Source: a virus
Virus record (IMG/VR): IMGVR_UViG_3300031920_000439
Coordinates: 1 to 32,228 of that record
DNA: 32,228 bases
Direction: 5' to 3' (one strand)
Part shown: positions 1-10,031 of the stretch, piece after piece
How positions within the stretch are numbered: the first letter of the stretch is position 1
Layout: every line of letters starts with the position of its first letter
Made by a program: the position numbers and the translations under genes
The notes under the pieces: generated by a model
Seen by the model: the letters and a program-made list of their open reading frames with translations, nothing else
Told to the model about the DNA's origin: nothing
The model's database searches: none

Positions 1-25
1 TAGCTTCAGTTTGTGTTATATTCAT
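1..25 (-). CDS. 5' end of next late gene (partial)
   Basis: An ATG at 23-25 on the minus strand opens a frame reading MNITQTEA that runs off the left edge. It follows the portal gene stop by one base, as the other late genes here follow one another closely. A capsid-module gene would be expected after portal in crAss-like phages, but eight residues cannot show this. Confidence 0.35.
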
Positions 26-26
26 T

Positions 27-2228
27 TTAGTTATTTTTTATTTCGTCATTATTCTTATTATCATCCAATAGTTGAAGAGCTTCTAATTCTATTCTTTTCT
101 TATCTAATTCAAGACTAGAATCTTTATATTCAGCATCACTTTTTGCTTTGTACCATCCAATTTCTTTTTCATAATCTTGTTTTTCTTCTTCTAATGTTAA
201 TTTAGCTTCATTAAGTTGTTTAACTTGTTGTTCTAATTTTTTAGCTTCAGAAGTAACTTCTTTCAATTGTTTATCCAAATCTTGAACTTGTTGGTCTAAT
301 TGTGACACTTGACTATCTTCTTGTTTCTTCTTATTAATAGATGTAAATACATCATATTTCATTTTTGTAAGTCCTGATGCAGTAGCTACTTGAATAAGTA
401 CTTCTGGATCAACCATACCATTTTTACTAAGTTCAACAGTAAGTTCTTTAATAACTTCCATTTCTCTTTTAATTTCTGAAGTATCAGTGATATGTATATC
501 AAAATCTGTAAAACTATAATGTTGAGGTAAAGCAGTAAATATTTTATTAAGTCTTTCTCCTAATATTAAAGTACCTGAAATTCCATTCTTATAAACTATT
601 TTTGAAATATTTAGAATATCAATTAACATTTCTCTTGTCATTAAATCCATTAACTTATAATAAGGCTTAGTTATAAAAGAAGATTGAGTTACTCCAACTT
701 CTACGTTTGTTACAGCATCTCTTTGTTCTATTCCTCCTAATTTCTCTCTAAAAACTCCTGTTATTCTTGAACAAGTATTTTCTACTCTTTCAATAGCTAA
801 ATCAATAGCTTGTATTGTTTGTAATTTTATTGAATCATCAAATCCAGCAAAAGAAGTATTTATTACCTCTCCTTCTTGTGAACTATCATATAATGCTAGT
901 CCAGATTTTTTATAGGCTTTAAACTTCATTAATCTTTCTGCAACATCTACTCCTAAAAATTTAGGTAGATGTGCTACATCAACTCAATCACCTACTGATC
1001 CTGATTCTGCAATAACATTATCTCTATAAAAATGTAGACAATCAAACTTGTCCTGTAAGTTTGCTGTTTTTATTACTAATGAAAATGGTTCTCCATTTCT
1101 ATCAGCATGAAATATTCCATTTACAGCTAATGTACATTCTTTTGGAGTATCTAAACTTCTTACTGCAGTTTCTGATTTTCCTAGTGTAATATAAATATTA
1201 GTATTAATTCTAACACCTTCATATCTATTAGTAATAAATTCTTTCTTTTTCTTATCAGCCTGAAGCCATTCTACCTCATATACAGGATAAGTTCTAAAAC
1301 GCTGTGAAGAACTATTTTCAAATGGTAATAATGGAGTTATTTCAAATCCACCTAATATCCCATCTGATATTGGATTATCAACAAGAGTATCCATACTTCT
1401 TAAATAAGTAGTATTTCCATCCGTTTGTCCATAATCATGTAAAGTTTCTAACTCTTTTAAATCATCTGTAGTTAATATGTCTCCATACTTTCCTAGAATT
1501 TGATCTTTAGTCATATAAGTTCTTATAACAGATCTTGCTGAATCTTTTAGATATGGTGATGTTGGATTTCTATCAATAAATGTATTTATAGGATTAAGAA
1601 CCTGTAAATCTACATTAGTATTTCCAGAAGTTGGCACTGCTTTATAATAACACATTCCAGAAATAAGTAAGTCTAATAAAATTATATTTCTTTTATTAGC
1701 AAAATCTATATTTCTTGAAATCATAGAATACTCTACAATATTTTGTCCTGCAACTTCATAATCTGAAATAAAATTTCTTTCAGTAATCTCTTGCAATTCT
1801 ATAAGTTGTTTTTCTATTGCTTTATCAGTTGTATCTGGTTTTCCTCCTACAATTGCAGTGTAAATCGAATTTCTTAAATGCTTATTCAATTCTTTAGCTA
1901 ATGTATTATTAATATGTAACTGTTTTTCTCTATGTATATTAGAAATTGTTTCTTTGTCTTTACAAGAAATTTTTGGTTGTACAGGCGTTGCCATATACTC
2001 CCCTAATAATACATCAATATGGTTTTTGGCTAAAGGAGTAAATTCAACAGAAGTAGGAGTTCCAATTCCATAATTTTCTTCTAGATGCCTAAATTGTTCA
2101 GGATCTCTTTTAGCATGATAATAATTATAAGCCTTGATAATTTGTGTCTTCTCATAAACTAATTCATTTATTGTCTTATCAATTTTTTTAATTATTTCTA
2201 TTTCTTTTTTATTCTTCTCTTGAATCAT
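27..2228 (-). CDS. Portal protein, with in-frame TGA read as Trp
   Basis: This is the probable portal protein, which forms the ring at the capsid vertex through which DNA is packaged. With TGA at 984-986 read as Trp, one frame of 733 residues runs from ATG 2228 to TAA 27. Under the standard code it breaks into pieces of 414 and 300 residues. The call rests on size, position directly after the large terminase, and overall character: an N-terminal helical part, a mixed alpha/beta middle, and a long charged coiled-coil tail (roughly the last 90 residues, rich in Gln, Lys and Glu). No short diagnostic motif is visible. The start overlaps the upstream 95-residue gene by 20 bases. Confidence 0.75.
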
Positions 2229-2496
2229 TTGTTCTTATAACTTTATATATTTCTAATCTCATATAATTTCTAGTTCTTAATTCTTCATATATAAAATCTA
2301 AAAATTCTTGATCACTTTCTGTATCATATCCGATTGTAGTTGGAACCATATAGCTAGGCATACCGAGTGTAAATACATAGGAAATACCTTCCTGTTCTAC
2401 ACGAAGTAGTCCGATATATTCTGCCTTATATAAGTTCTTTATATAATCATGAATCTTGTTCTCTAGGTCTTTTCTTCTCATTTCGTTCTTCTTCAT
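2209..2496 (-). CDS. Hypothetical protein, 95 aa, between terL and portal
   Basis: A small protein of unknown function. It begins with a charged, Lys/Arg-rich helix and then has a mixed alpha/beta segment with several aromatic residues. It ends with TAA and contains no TGA. It overlaps the portal start by 20 bases. If the terminase frame reads through its last TGA, this gene also overlaps the terminase end by about 70 bases, which is long. Either the true start is further inside or the terminase stops at TGA 2447-2449. Confidence 0.6.
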   Translation of the reverse strand: MKKNEMRRKDLENKIHDYIKNLYKAEYIGLLRVEQEGISYVFTLGMPSYMVPTTIGYDTESDQEFLDFIYEELRTRNYMRLEIYKVIRTNDSREE

Positions 2497-4504
2497 TTAA
2501 TGGTATTTTTCCATACTCTTTATAACCTCTAGCATTTGTATATCAACCTATATCCCTAAACTGTTTAGCTATTGCATCTTGGACAACAGGTTTTCTAAAT
2601 GAAAGTTCTTCATCTCCAAGTTCTGCCATTCCCATAGCGGCAACAATATCAAAGTCTTTTTTTCGCTCATCAGAATATGTTAACAATTGTTTTATAATTT
2701 CAGGAAAAGCTATTGTATGACAGTAATCTAATATAAAATCATAGATTAATTCTCTATAATGAACAATAACTTTTTCAGGAGTTGGTGTTCCATACATTTT
2801 AGAATTTCCTTTTGCAACATCAGGCATTGTAGCTCTTGGTCTTCTCATCAGTAAATGTAAATATTTTGCATCTCTAAAATATGTTAATATAGCAGTTCTA
2901 GTTGCTTCTAATACTGCTTTACAACCATAGTAAGTTAATAGTTTTGCTGCATTTTCATATGCATCTCTAATATCTCTTGGTCTTTCTTTATATATAGCAA
3001 CATATCCTGGCTCTTGTAATCCAAAAGTTCTCTTTTTTATAACTATACAAAATTCAGATAATTTATCAGAATAAGAAGAATCGTTCTTACCTATATCAAT
3101 GGAGTCAATTCCACCAACATATAAATTTCTATATGAACTTCCATCCTCTGATTTTAATGGGTGTTCTAAGATCTCAATCTTTCCATCGTCCCCTCCTCTT
3201 CATTTTAACTTCCTTGACTGTTCCCCATCTTCAGTTACTCATACTAAATGTCCATTTTTAGGTTTATCTACTGTTTTATATATATGAATAGCAGCATCTT
3301 GTTCTGCTAATTCTTCTCTTGGAAAAATATTATCTCCTTCTCCAATAAGAGCCTCTTCCATAGTATAGCAGAATTCTGCCTTATACATAAGAAGTCCTTT
3401 AGGGTCTGCAGCTTTTGCAATCCTTATTGCATCTTCTTCTGCTTTTCCTTTTATAGGATCTACTCACCCTCTCTTATCTGCCAAATGAAATGTTGTAACA
3501 TAAACAGGAATAAACATAGAACTTAATACAGCTTGTCCATCTACTGTATGTCTATTAACATACGGTAAAATGTTAAAAGTTTCTGGAGTAAAAGCCATAT
3601 TTCTAATACCTTCTATTGCAGGACCTTTATCACCACCAGTTCCTCAACCAATTCTTGTTCCAATCTTATCACCCATTACTTTAACGAGTGCTTCTCCTTG
3701 AATTCATTTTTTCTTAAATATTTTATCAGAACCAGCTTCTTCAAAAAATAGACGCTCTGTTCTATCACCCCTAATTTTCTCAGGCTTATCAGCAACTACT
3801 CCTTCAACTTCAGACATATGACCTGATTCTCTTCCGTTTTTATCACGCATAGATGCTCTTTTAAAGTATCTACTATCGTTTACCATTCGAACTCTTTTAA
3901 AAGCAGTTTCCGTTTCTTCATTTACCCAATCTAATTGAGCTCAAATTTTAGCTAATAAAGGTTTTAAGTGATTATCAGAAAATGCAGAAACCATGACTCT
4001 ATAGTTTGGAGTTGTAATATAAGGTCTTGCACATAAGCAAGCACCTATTTCAGAAAATCCAATACCACGAGATTTTAAAAGTCCTACATCTTTTCCTAAT
4101 ACTTCACAAATTTCTACATAATGAAAATACTCATATTGAAATACTAAAAAGGTTGGAAAATCTACTCCCCTTCCTTGCCCGGCTCTGTTTCCTTTCTTAG
4201 AAGTTTTAAGTCTATAAAAATTTAATCAAAAATAATTATCTCCAGTTACTCTATATCCATTTATTGTATAGCCATTATCACATCGTCTCATTCTTTCTTT
4301 TCAGAAATCTCTTTGTGTTTTAGAACCAACAAGAGCATTACTATAGTTACCTGTACTAGCTTTTGCTAAAGCATCTTGTCTGAATCAATCAGGGTTAAAA
4401 TCTAAACTATCTTTTTCATTTATTGGTTTATACCCAGTAATTTCATAAGATAATCGTGCATCAAATGCTTCTATTTTATCGTCTATTTTAACATCTCATT
4501 CCAT
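2426..4504 (-). CDS. terL: Terminase large subunit, many TGA codons read as Trp
   Basis: This is the packaging motor ATPase and nuclease. The frame from ATG 4504 encodes about 692 residues, but only if TGA is sense. Around twelve in-frame TGA codons occur, the first at codon 3, and all sit where Trp reads naturally (for example MEW, FKKKW, RIGWG, LVWV). A Walker A-like stretch SRGIGFSE lies near residues 145-152 and a Walker B-like RLFFEE near 251-256. The C-terminal half has acidic residues typical of the RNase H-like nuclease (GGIDSIDIGK, then DIVAAMGMAELG). The last TGA (2447-2449) could be the real stop; reading through it adds only WLYKELI before TAA. Start codon and upstream stop are two bases apart. 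Confidence 0.9.
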
Positions 4505-4506
4505 AA

Positions 4507-5097
4507 TTAATCTACTCCATATCTATCAAACATGCCAGGTTCTTTATCTCCTCGCAATAATGATTCTGATTCTGATTCTTTCTTAAATTGCAATTCCAGA
4601 GTTTTAATTCCTTCTATTAATTTACTAGCACTTGTTATTTCAGCAATAACATCTTTTGTTTTAAATACTGGTTTACCAGTAGCTGGATCTCTCTCCATTA
4701 GGTCGAGAGTATTTAAATAATATGTAATTTTATCAACAGTGTCGAAAGATGCTTTTAATAGGTTTCCTATTCTTGATGAATTTTGTATAGTCTCATATTT
4801 TTTACAGGCTGTTCTAAAAACTTCATCAGCAAACTCTTCTTCTGTTAATCCTGAATCTAAAAGAGATTCACTATATCTATCTGATTCTGAAAACTGAAAA
4901 TATGGACTTTCCCAATCAAAAAATAAATATATAAATTTAAATTCTTTAAAGGCTAATTCTCTTTTACTTCCAGTCTTATCTGTTTTACTTTTATTCCTTT
5001 TTGCAGTAATCAAAAGAGTAAACTCTTTAACTAAGAGTATACTTTCATCTTTTAATCCTACAGTTCCCTTAACATGATCATATGCAAAAAACTTCAT
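4507..5097 (-). CDS. Conserved-looking protein before terL, 196 aa
   Basis: A 196-residue acidic, mostly helical protein with no TGA codon. Nothing in the sequence identifies it. It lies directly upstream of terL with a two-base gap, so a small-terminase or packaging-accessory role is possible by position only. The C-terminal third is Glu/Ser/Lys-rich (a run of SESES) and ends in a short tail likely to be unstructured. The N-terminal third contains an aromatic cluster (FKFIYLFFDWESPYFQF). Confidence 0.6.
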   Translation of the reverse strand: MKFFAYDHVKGTVGLKDESILLVKEFTLLITAKRNKSKTDKTGSKRELAFKEFKFIYLFFDWESPYFQFSESDRYSESLLDSGLTEEEFADEVFRTACKKYETIQNSSRIGNLLKASFDTVDKITYYLNTLDLMERDPATGKPVFKTKDVIAEITSASKLIEGIKTLELQFKKESESESLLRGDKEPGMFDRYGVD

Positions 5098-5100
5098 ATT

Positions 5101-5529
5101 CTATTTCTTTAATTTACATCCACAAGAACATTTAGAAGTCATTTTTCCACCTTTTCCTTTAGTAGCTACCATAGCGCAACCACAAGAACATTTTCTAACT
5201 CCTATATTTTTTCCCTTTTTATAACTTTGTAATTTCTTTAACTGTTTTAATTTTGCTCCTTTTCGAGCTATTTTTGGCTCATCTATAGATTCTTCTACTG
5301 CAGGTTCTTTTTTAGAAAGTTCTTGCATATCAGTACCAATGGCTTCTCAATCTTCTTCTGTTAATTTAGAAGCAGCTTCAGTTATTTTTTCTATATCTTT
5401 TGGATTACTTTCTATTACTTTTGCTCATTCCTCAAAATCAGTAATCTCACCATATTTAGCTGGATCTAACTCTTTAGAGTAAGTCCAAGCAAAATATGGA
5501 AATAATTCTTTTTTCTTTTCGTTTGTCAT
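5101..5529 (-). CDS. Small protein with C-terminal Cys-rich repeats, TGA-recoded
   Basis: The frame runs 142 residues from ATG 5529 to TAG 5101 when two TGA codons are read as Trp (contexts FEEW and EEDW). The standard code would leave only the last 75 residues. The N-terminal half is acidic and helical. The C-terminal part is Lys-rich and ends in two copies of a CSCGC motif (KCSCGCAM and KCSCGCKL), which suggests metal binding or disulphide bonding. The start overlaps the stop of the upstream 74-residue gene (TAATG). Function unknown; co-transcribed with terL and portal. Confidence 0.7.
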
Positions 5530-5753
5530 TATTTATTAATTTTTAACAAATCCTTAGTATTATATACAGCTTCTTGCATTAATCCTTGAGTAGTAAATCA
5601 TCTACATAGAATTCCTTGGAAATAATTTCCTTTAGTTCCGTCTATTTTAATACTTTTAGTTACTTTTTTAACCATAATCATGGTTGGTTTATTTGGTATA
5701 TCTTGTCTAAGAGTAATTATATCTCCTGGCAAGAAAAATTGTTTTTGTTCCAT
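5529..5753 (-). CDS. Small beta-rich protein, 74 aa, TGA-recoded
   Basis: The reading frame from ATG 5753 to TAA 5529 contains one TGA, read as Trp in the context LCRWFTT. It begins MEQKQFFLPGDIITLRQD, where PGD followed by alternating hydrophobic residues resembles a small SH3-like or KOW-like barrel. That is a structural impression, not an identification. It overlaps the next gene by the TAATG junction. It is too short and too interrupted for a standard-code gene caller. Confidence 0.6.
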
Positions 5754-5760
5754 TATTCCT

Positions 5761-6288
5761 TTACATTTTAAAACGTTCTTTTAATTTTTCATTTAAAACA
5801 CATAGTACCTGATTTTCTTGAGTTAATTTATATCCTAAAGACATAAATGGTACTGGATAAACTGTTCTGGTATCATAATAAATATCATCCCCAGGTTTTA
5901 AGTATTTAACTTCTGGTCCTACTTCAATAACTTCAGCACAACCTACAAATACTTCTTGTTTATCTTTTTCTCCTGTATCGGGATTATTAAACTCACCATC
6001 CCAATCTACTATAATATTGCCTTCCATAACTTTCCTATAAGGATTTTTTGGGTATGCTGATAATATTATCTTATTACCCATTGGTAATATTTCAAGATTT
6101 TTTAATTTCTTATTAATTGTCTCTTGTTTTTCTTTTGAGGCTGCTATTAATTTAGTACTTAATTCATTTGCTTCTCTTTCTTGTTTAGCTTTAAATGATA
6201 AGTTGTCTAATAATAGATCATCTTCATTGTATTTTAGATTCTTTCCCATCATAAATACTCCATTTGCTTCATTTAGTGTCTTTCCCAT
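5761..6288 (-). CDS. Possible GroES-like (Cpn10 fold) protein
   Basis: A protein of 175 residues. After a helical N-terminal part (about 65 residues), the C-terminal half has the order of elements seen in GroES: a hydrophobic strand after a LPMGNK motif (compare PLGDRV), a GCAEVIEVGPEV segment (compare GKVIAVGPG), a KPGDDIYYD segment (compare GDKVLF) and a final VLCVLNE strand (compare ILAVL). This suggests a co-chaperonin-like fold acting on virion proteins. The resemblance was judged by eye and no mobile loop is obvious. The frame has no TGA. ATG 6288 is the first start after the preceding stop. Confidence 0.45.
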   Translation of the reverse strand: MGKTLNEANGVFMMGKNLKYNEDDLLLDNLSFKAKQEREANELSTKLIAASKEKQETINKKLKNLEILPMGNKIILSAYPKNPYRKVMEGNIIVDWDGEFNNPDTGEKDKQEVFVGCAEVIEVGPEVKYLKPGDDIYYDTRTVYPVPFMSLGYKLTQENQVLCVLNEKLKERFKM

Positions 6289-6309
6289 AATTCATTTTCT
6301 TTTTAATTG

Positions 6310-6582
6310 TTACCATTTTTTAGCCGGACAATGTGCCGACTCAACTCTTCCTTTTGATTTCAATACACAACCACAACCTCTATAAAATCCTTCTTTTCTT
6401 ACTCTTGAAACTTCTTCAGTTTCAGGATTTAGATATAGTCTTGAATTGCATACGCCACCAAACATACTATCTTTTCTAAATAATTTGCATTTACCACAAA
6501 TTTTTATTCTTTGTTCATATAAATCTTCTTTTTTTCCTGTGAGGTTATTATAAAATCCCTCGGCTATTTGATTAATAGACAT
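6310..6582 (-). CDS. Cys-rich zinc-binding-like protein, 90 aa
   Basis: A small protein with many cysteines: CGKC near residue 29, a GGVC, a CGC near 71 and a final HCP close to the C-terminus. The spacing suggests two metal sites. Such proteins occur in structural modules of Bacteroidota phages, but the role is unknown. The start lies 19 bases inside the end of the upstream secreted-protein gene, so translation is probably coupled. No TGA codon is needed. Confidence 0.6.
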   Translation of the reverse strand: MSINQIAEGFYNNLTGKKEDLYEQRIKICGKCKLFRKDSMFGGVCNSRLYLNPETEEVSRVRKEGFYRGCGCVLKSKGRVESAHCPAKKW

Positions 6583-7022
6583 AATATTAACGTTGCTGCG
6601 GTAGCTACTATTGCTCCCTTTTTAAATCCTTTCTTAAGACTGTTTTTCTTAACCTTTTCTATTTCCAACCTAAAATAATCTTCTTCTTCTTCTTGTAATA
6701 CTATTTGATTAGTTAGTGTTAAATCTGCTATTGATAATTGATTTTTATAATTAGCAGCAGTCTGTTCCCATAATACATTTTTTTCTTCTAGTAAAACTAG
6801 TTTTTGTTTACTTATCTCATATTGTACACTCTGAAACTCTAGATCGGTTATATATCTTCTAAATATATAAGCATCATATTTATTAAGAGTGATAGTCATA
6901 ACTGTATCGATATTATTTGTTATCGGGTTTATAATTGTGTCTAATGCTGTCGATTTTTGCGCTAAACCACTGAGAGTGCTCAGAAAGAGTAGCATCGCGA
7001 ATAATATTAATTTCGTTTTCAT
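6564..7022 (-). CDS. Exported coiled-coil protein, possible spanin partner
   Basis: A protein of 152 residues with a clear N-terminal signal peptide (MKTKLILFAMLLFLSTLSG, then LAQ). A long Glu/Lys/Gln-rich coiled coil follows, and a C-terminal hydrophobic segment (GAIVATAATLILCLLI) probably spans a membrane. It starts 110 bases inside the upstream gene in a different frame, the layout of Rz/Rz1 lysis pairs. There is no lipobox cysteine after the signal peptide, so it is not a classical outer-membrane lipoprotein spanin; it could be a unimolecular-type variant or an unrelated envelope protein. Confidence 0.55.
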   Translation of the reverse strand: MKTKLILFAMLLFLSTLSGLAQKSTALDTIINPITNNIDTVMTITLNKYDAYIFRRYITDLEFQSVQYEISKQKLVLLEEKNVLWEQTAANYKNQLSIADLTLTNQIVLQEEEEDYFRLEIEKVKKNSLKKGFKKGAIVATAATLILCLLIK

Positions 7023-7320
7023 GATTCTGATTAATTATATTTTGTTGTTGTGAAATAGAATCTATCTTATAATTAATAGCGTCTTGCCGTTCTGTTAGAA
7101 CTTCATTAATAATATTAATTGAATCTATCTCGGCTTGATAAAGAAAAATTAACTGTTCTTGCTGTCTTTTAAAATTATCAAACTTATTTTTTTCATTATC
7201 TATATAGTCCATATTAAATGTTATTGCAAAATAGCCTAAAACAAGTAACAGAACCATAACTAAAACATGAATTATATTCTTAGAATATAATTTTTTCCCT
7301 ATTTCTTTTAAATTCTTCAT
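6913..7320 (-). CDS. Inner-membrane coiled-coil protein, i-spanin-like
   Basis: A protein of 135 residues with one N-terminal transmembrane helix (about residues 17-35, HVLVMVLLLVLGYFAI) and then a long Gln/Asn/Glu/Ile coiled coil, presumably periplasmic. This is the shape of an inner-membrane spanin, which helps fuse the two membranes at lysis. The 3' part contains the start of the next gene in another frame, and its own start lies inside the end of the exonuclease gene (41-base overlap). Function is inferred from topology and overlap only. Confidence 0.55.
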   Translation of the reverse strand: MKNLKEIGKKLYSKNIIHVLVMVLLLVLGYFAITFNMDYIDNEKNKFDNFKRQQEQLIFLYQAEIDSINIINEVLTERQDAINYKIDSISQQQNIINQNHENEINIIRDATLSEHSQWFSAKIDSIRHNYKPDNK

Positions 7321-9199
7321 TCTCTATTTGTTTTTTATGATATGCTAGCATTCGTTCTACATCTGTCTTTAAATAATCACATTCGTAAGTTGTACATCCG
7401 CCATCATGATCATAATGTATTAGCATTAGTAATTTTATATTAAATTTTGGATCGATCTTTTGAATCATCCACGCGTATGTAGATAGCTGCAGAGTATAAT
7501 GCCAAAAATTAGTATCTTCTATATTATTTAAAGGATACTCCATTGTAGAAGCTCTTCTTTTATTTCTGTCATAAAAACCTTTTTTCTCTATCTTTTTATT
7601 AGTGTTGTGAGTAACTATTAATGATCGCCCTGCTAAAAATGTATGACTTGAACTACTCACTTCAATACATTTAGTAGGTATCATATTTACTTTTACTACA
7701 CTTTTAATGTTCCTAAAAGAGGCTTTATCTGTTTTTGGATATTCTATTCCTCTTTGATTTCTGAGTAAAAATGGATTTTCTTTTGTAGTGAAACATACAT
7801 CCCATCCATCAAAAGTTTTTCCATCACAATATTTTTTTGCAAAAATTATACTTGGTTTTATCCCAAGTGTTGCTAGTAAATCTCTTAAATACTCTGCTTG
7901 ATATTTACGAGTTGTAGCCATTACATATCTTTTTCTTTTTTTATTATAATATCCATCAGCATCCATAAATCCTCTTAATAAATCTAATCTTTGATTATAA
8001 GAAGATACTAAATATTTATCAGGAATATGTTTATTTTCTAATAAATTTAATTTACTAAGTTCTGTCCTCAAACCAAATAAAGTTCTTGTTTGAATATTTG
8101 TTCTACCTGAAATATTTTCTCCTATATCATAACCCCTATTTTCTATCTCTTCCCAAAGTTTAGTATTTTCTCCAGTAGTGATAGAACCTGCTATAGAAGT
8201 TCCATCTCCAAGCCAAGCCCCTAATATATAAGGGTCTATTGGTAAAATCTTTTTAGAAATATTTAAAGGTTTAGGATTCAATATTTTTGGTAAATAATAT
8301 ACATTTTTACAATTATTATATTTATCTACTACCTCAACTAATTCTTCAGTTGTTAATACTACATCTTTAAATTTTCCTTTTCCTCTACTAAAAGATATTA
8401 ACCATCTATGTTCATGATCTGCAATTATGGATTCTCCATTATCAAATATTATTTCATAACATGGATTATAATGTATTTTAGAAATATTTTTTATATTTGT
8501 CTCATTACCATCCTTATCAAATATAATATCATTAGTATTAATACTCTCTAAAAGTTTATATCCTTTTGTGGTCAATATAGGAGTGTCTAATGGCAATCCT
8601 TTATAGTCTAATACATATACATCATATCCATCAACTATAATTAGGTCAGCTTGCCCAGCAAGTCGTAATTTACCATCAGGAGAAATCCTTGATAAAAGTA
8701 ATTCTGGATATACTCCTTTTTTTCCAATCTTTATTCTATTAGAAGTATCTGTTGTAAAAGAGCTTCTATCTAATCCAAGTTCTTTTAATTCTTTTGTTTG
8801 CCCAGATAAATGAGCAAGCTCATGTTCTCTATGAATAGCATTTCCTCTAACACAAGAAACTTCTCTTTTTTCTTCCCACTCTTTTAAAATTGATGTTTTT
8901 GCTGATATAAATTCTTCATCAGAAATACCAAATCGTTCATAGTAGGTATTATTAAATCTTTTTGTGGAAACCAATTCCTTTTTAACTTGTGAGAATTGAT
9001 CTAAATTTACAATACTTTCTAACGCTTTATACGAGGACCAAAATGCCTCATCAAATGTAGTAAACTTGTGAATCAGTGTAGTCACTGAAATACAAGCTTG
9101 TTCTGTATCTTTTATCCAATATTTGTGTAATTCATCATTATACTTTACAGTATCATCTTCCTTGTCAACTACTAGTTGACCATAATTAATTTTTTCCAT
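7280..9199 (-). CDS. PD-(D/E)XK exonuclease (RecB/Cas4-like) with intein
   Basis: A precursor of about 639 residues. The extein halves join to a nuclease of about 307 residues with the RecB-like signature: an early GNAIHREHE helix, a PELLLSR glutamate, GQADLII, the catalytic DYK, and QLSTYAW (the QxxxY motif). It probably acts on DNA ends in recombination or replication. Residues 201-532 are an intein inserted exactly after the catalytic Lys of DYK, so the nuclease is inactive until splicing. ATG 9199 is chosen because it directly follows the stop of the upstream gene (9201-9203); starts at 9214 and 9241 are possible. No in-frame TGA. Confidence 0.85.
   Translation of the reverse strand: MEKINYGQLVVDKEDDTVKYNDELHKYWIKDTEQACISVTTLIHKFTTFDEAFWSSYKALESIVNLDQFSQVKKELVSTKRFNNTYYERFGISDEEFISAKTSILKEWEEKREVSCVRGNAIHREHELAHLSGQTKELKELGLDRSSFTTDTSNRIKIGKKGVYPELLLSRISPDGKLRLAGQADLIIVDGYDVYVLDYKGLPLDTPILTTKGYKLLESINTNDIIFDKDGNETNIKNISKIHYNPCYEIIFDNGESIIADHEHRWLISFSRGKGKFKDVVLTTEELVEVVDKYNNCKNVYYLPKILNPKPLNISKKILPIDPYILGAWLGDGTSIAGSITTGENTKLWEEIENRGYDIGENISGRTNIQTRTLFGLRTELSKLNLLENKHIPDKYLVSSYNQRLDLLRGFMDADGYYNKKRKRYVMATTRKYQAEYLRDLLATLGIKPSIIFAKKYCDGKTFDGWDVCFTTKENPFLLRNQRGIEYPKTDKASFRNIKSVVKVNMIPTKCIEVSSSSHTFLAGRSLIVTHNTNKKIEKKGFYDRNKRRASTMEYPLNNIEDTNFWHYTLQLSTYAWMIQKIDPKFNIKLLMLIHYDHDGGCTTYECDYLKTDVERMLAYHKKQIENEEFKRNREKIIF
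7604..8599 (-). mobile_element. Intein with LAGLIDADG endonuclease, class 3-like
   Basis: This intein of 332 residues begins GLPLDTPILTT and ends IVTHN, followed by Thr as the first C-extein residue. It has two LAGLIDADG motifs (ILGAWLGDG and LLRGFMDADG), so it is a homing endonuclease. The first residue is Gly, not Cys or Ser. It has the Trp of a block-B HRW, a block-F Cys (KCIEV) and the block-G Thr (VTHN), which together match the W-C-T set of class 3 inteins. In that class a block-F Cys starts splicing in place of residue 1. Confidence 0.88.
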
Positions 9200-9200
9200 T

Positions 9201-9890
9201 TTATAATTCTTCATGCATTTTGTTAAAATTAAGATAACCACTTATTAGTTGCGCACTACATGCTATTCTAGGTAAAGCTTTCTCTCTTGTAAAACTATTA
9301 TTACCTACTGTTGTAACAACAACAAAGCCAATTACACTAGGAGTGCTATAGAGTGAATAAAATAGTGCAGAGTTTACATTATTTTGTTTCATTAAACTAT
9401 AGACAAACATTGAGTTATCTTTCATTTCTTTTAAGTTACTTACATAGTAGTAACTTTTATCTTCCAATTGCTCTAAAAATTCAGCTACAATTGATGTATT
9501 TATCTTTTGGTATTGAGAAGAAACCGGACTAGTGCCAGGAGTAACTACTTCACAAGTAGCTGAGACATATAAAAATGGAAGTCCTACTAAATTTGTATTT
9601 CCATTAGAGAATTCAAATACAAGAGCTCTATCTGCACCAACTTCTTCTGCTAATTCTAGTAACTCTTTCCTAATTTTAGGTGTTATATTTTTCCTGTGCA
9701 ATGCTGCTTCTGCATGTATTCTATCTTTATCATGTAGTTTCTGCTCAAGGTAAGTCTTTATTAAAGACGAATAGTTTTTCATTACTAAATATACACCGTA
9801 TATAATTATTACTACGACCATTACAATACCAGCAGCGGTTTGACCATAGTACTCAATGATCTTTTCAAATAATTCAATTAATCAAGTCAT
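9201..9890 (-). CDS. Membrane-anchored GAF-like protein, TGA-recoded start
   Basis: The frame runs 229 residues from ATG 9890 if the TGA at codon 3 is Trp (MTWLIELF). The N-terminus has an amphipathic helix and one transmembrane helix (IVMVVVIIIYGVYLVM), and a charged helix follows. The rest resembles a GAF or similar small-molecule sensor fold (RALVFEFSNG, then FYSLYS, then IGFVVVTTVG). A short membrane N-terminus at the head of a late operon could suggest a holin-linked role, but the large cytoplasmic-type domain argues for a sensor. It is the first gene after the promoter box at 9935-9942. Confidence 0.65.
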
Positions 9891-9934
9891 TTAATCTGTT
9901 TATTATTTTATACTTTTGTTTAATTACTTTGACA

Positions 9935-9942
9935 CAAAGATA
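9935..9942 (-). promoter_or_regulatory. Bacteroidota-type -7 box for the late operon
   Basis: The minus strand reads TATCTTTG here, matching the Bacteroidota -7 consensus TAnnTTTG, about 45 bases upstream of the ATG at 9890. The -33 side is A/T-rich with no clear TTG. It lies in the gap between two minus-strand operons. Confidence 0.45.
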
Positions 9943-10031
9943 TTAATAATTTTCTAATTAAAATATTTTTTTCATTAATTTGTAATTTTTAATGTTAATA
10001 TAACTCTATTGTGTTAATTTTTATTGGACAT

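Noticed and set aside
3099-3287. Plus-strand open frame inside terL
   Set aside because: It is a shadow of the minus-strand terminase, which is continuous here once TGA is read as Trp.
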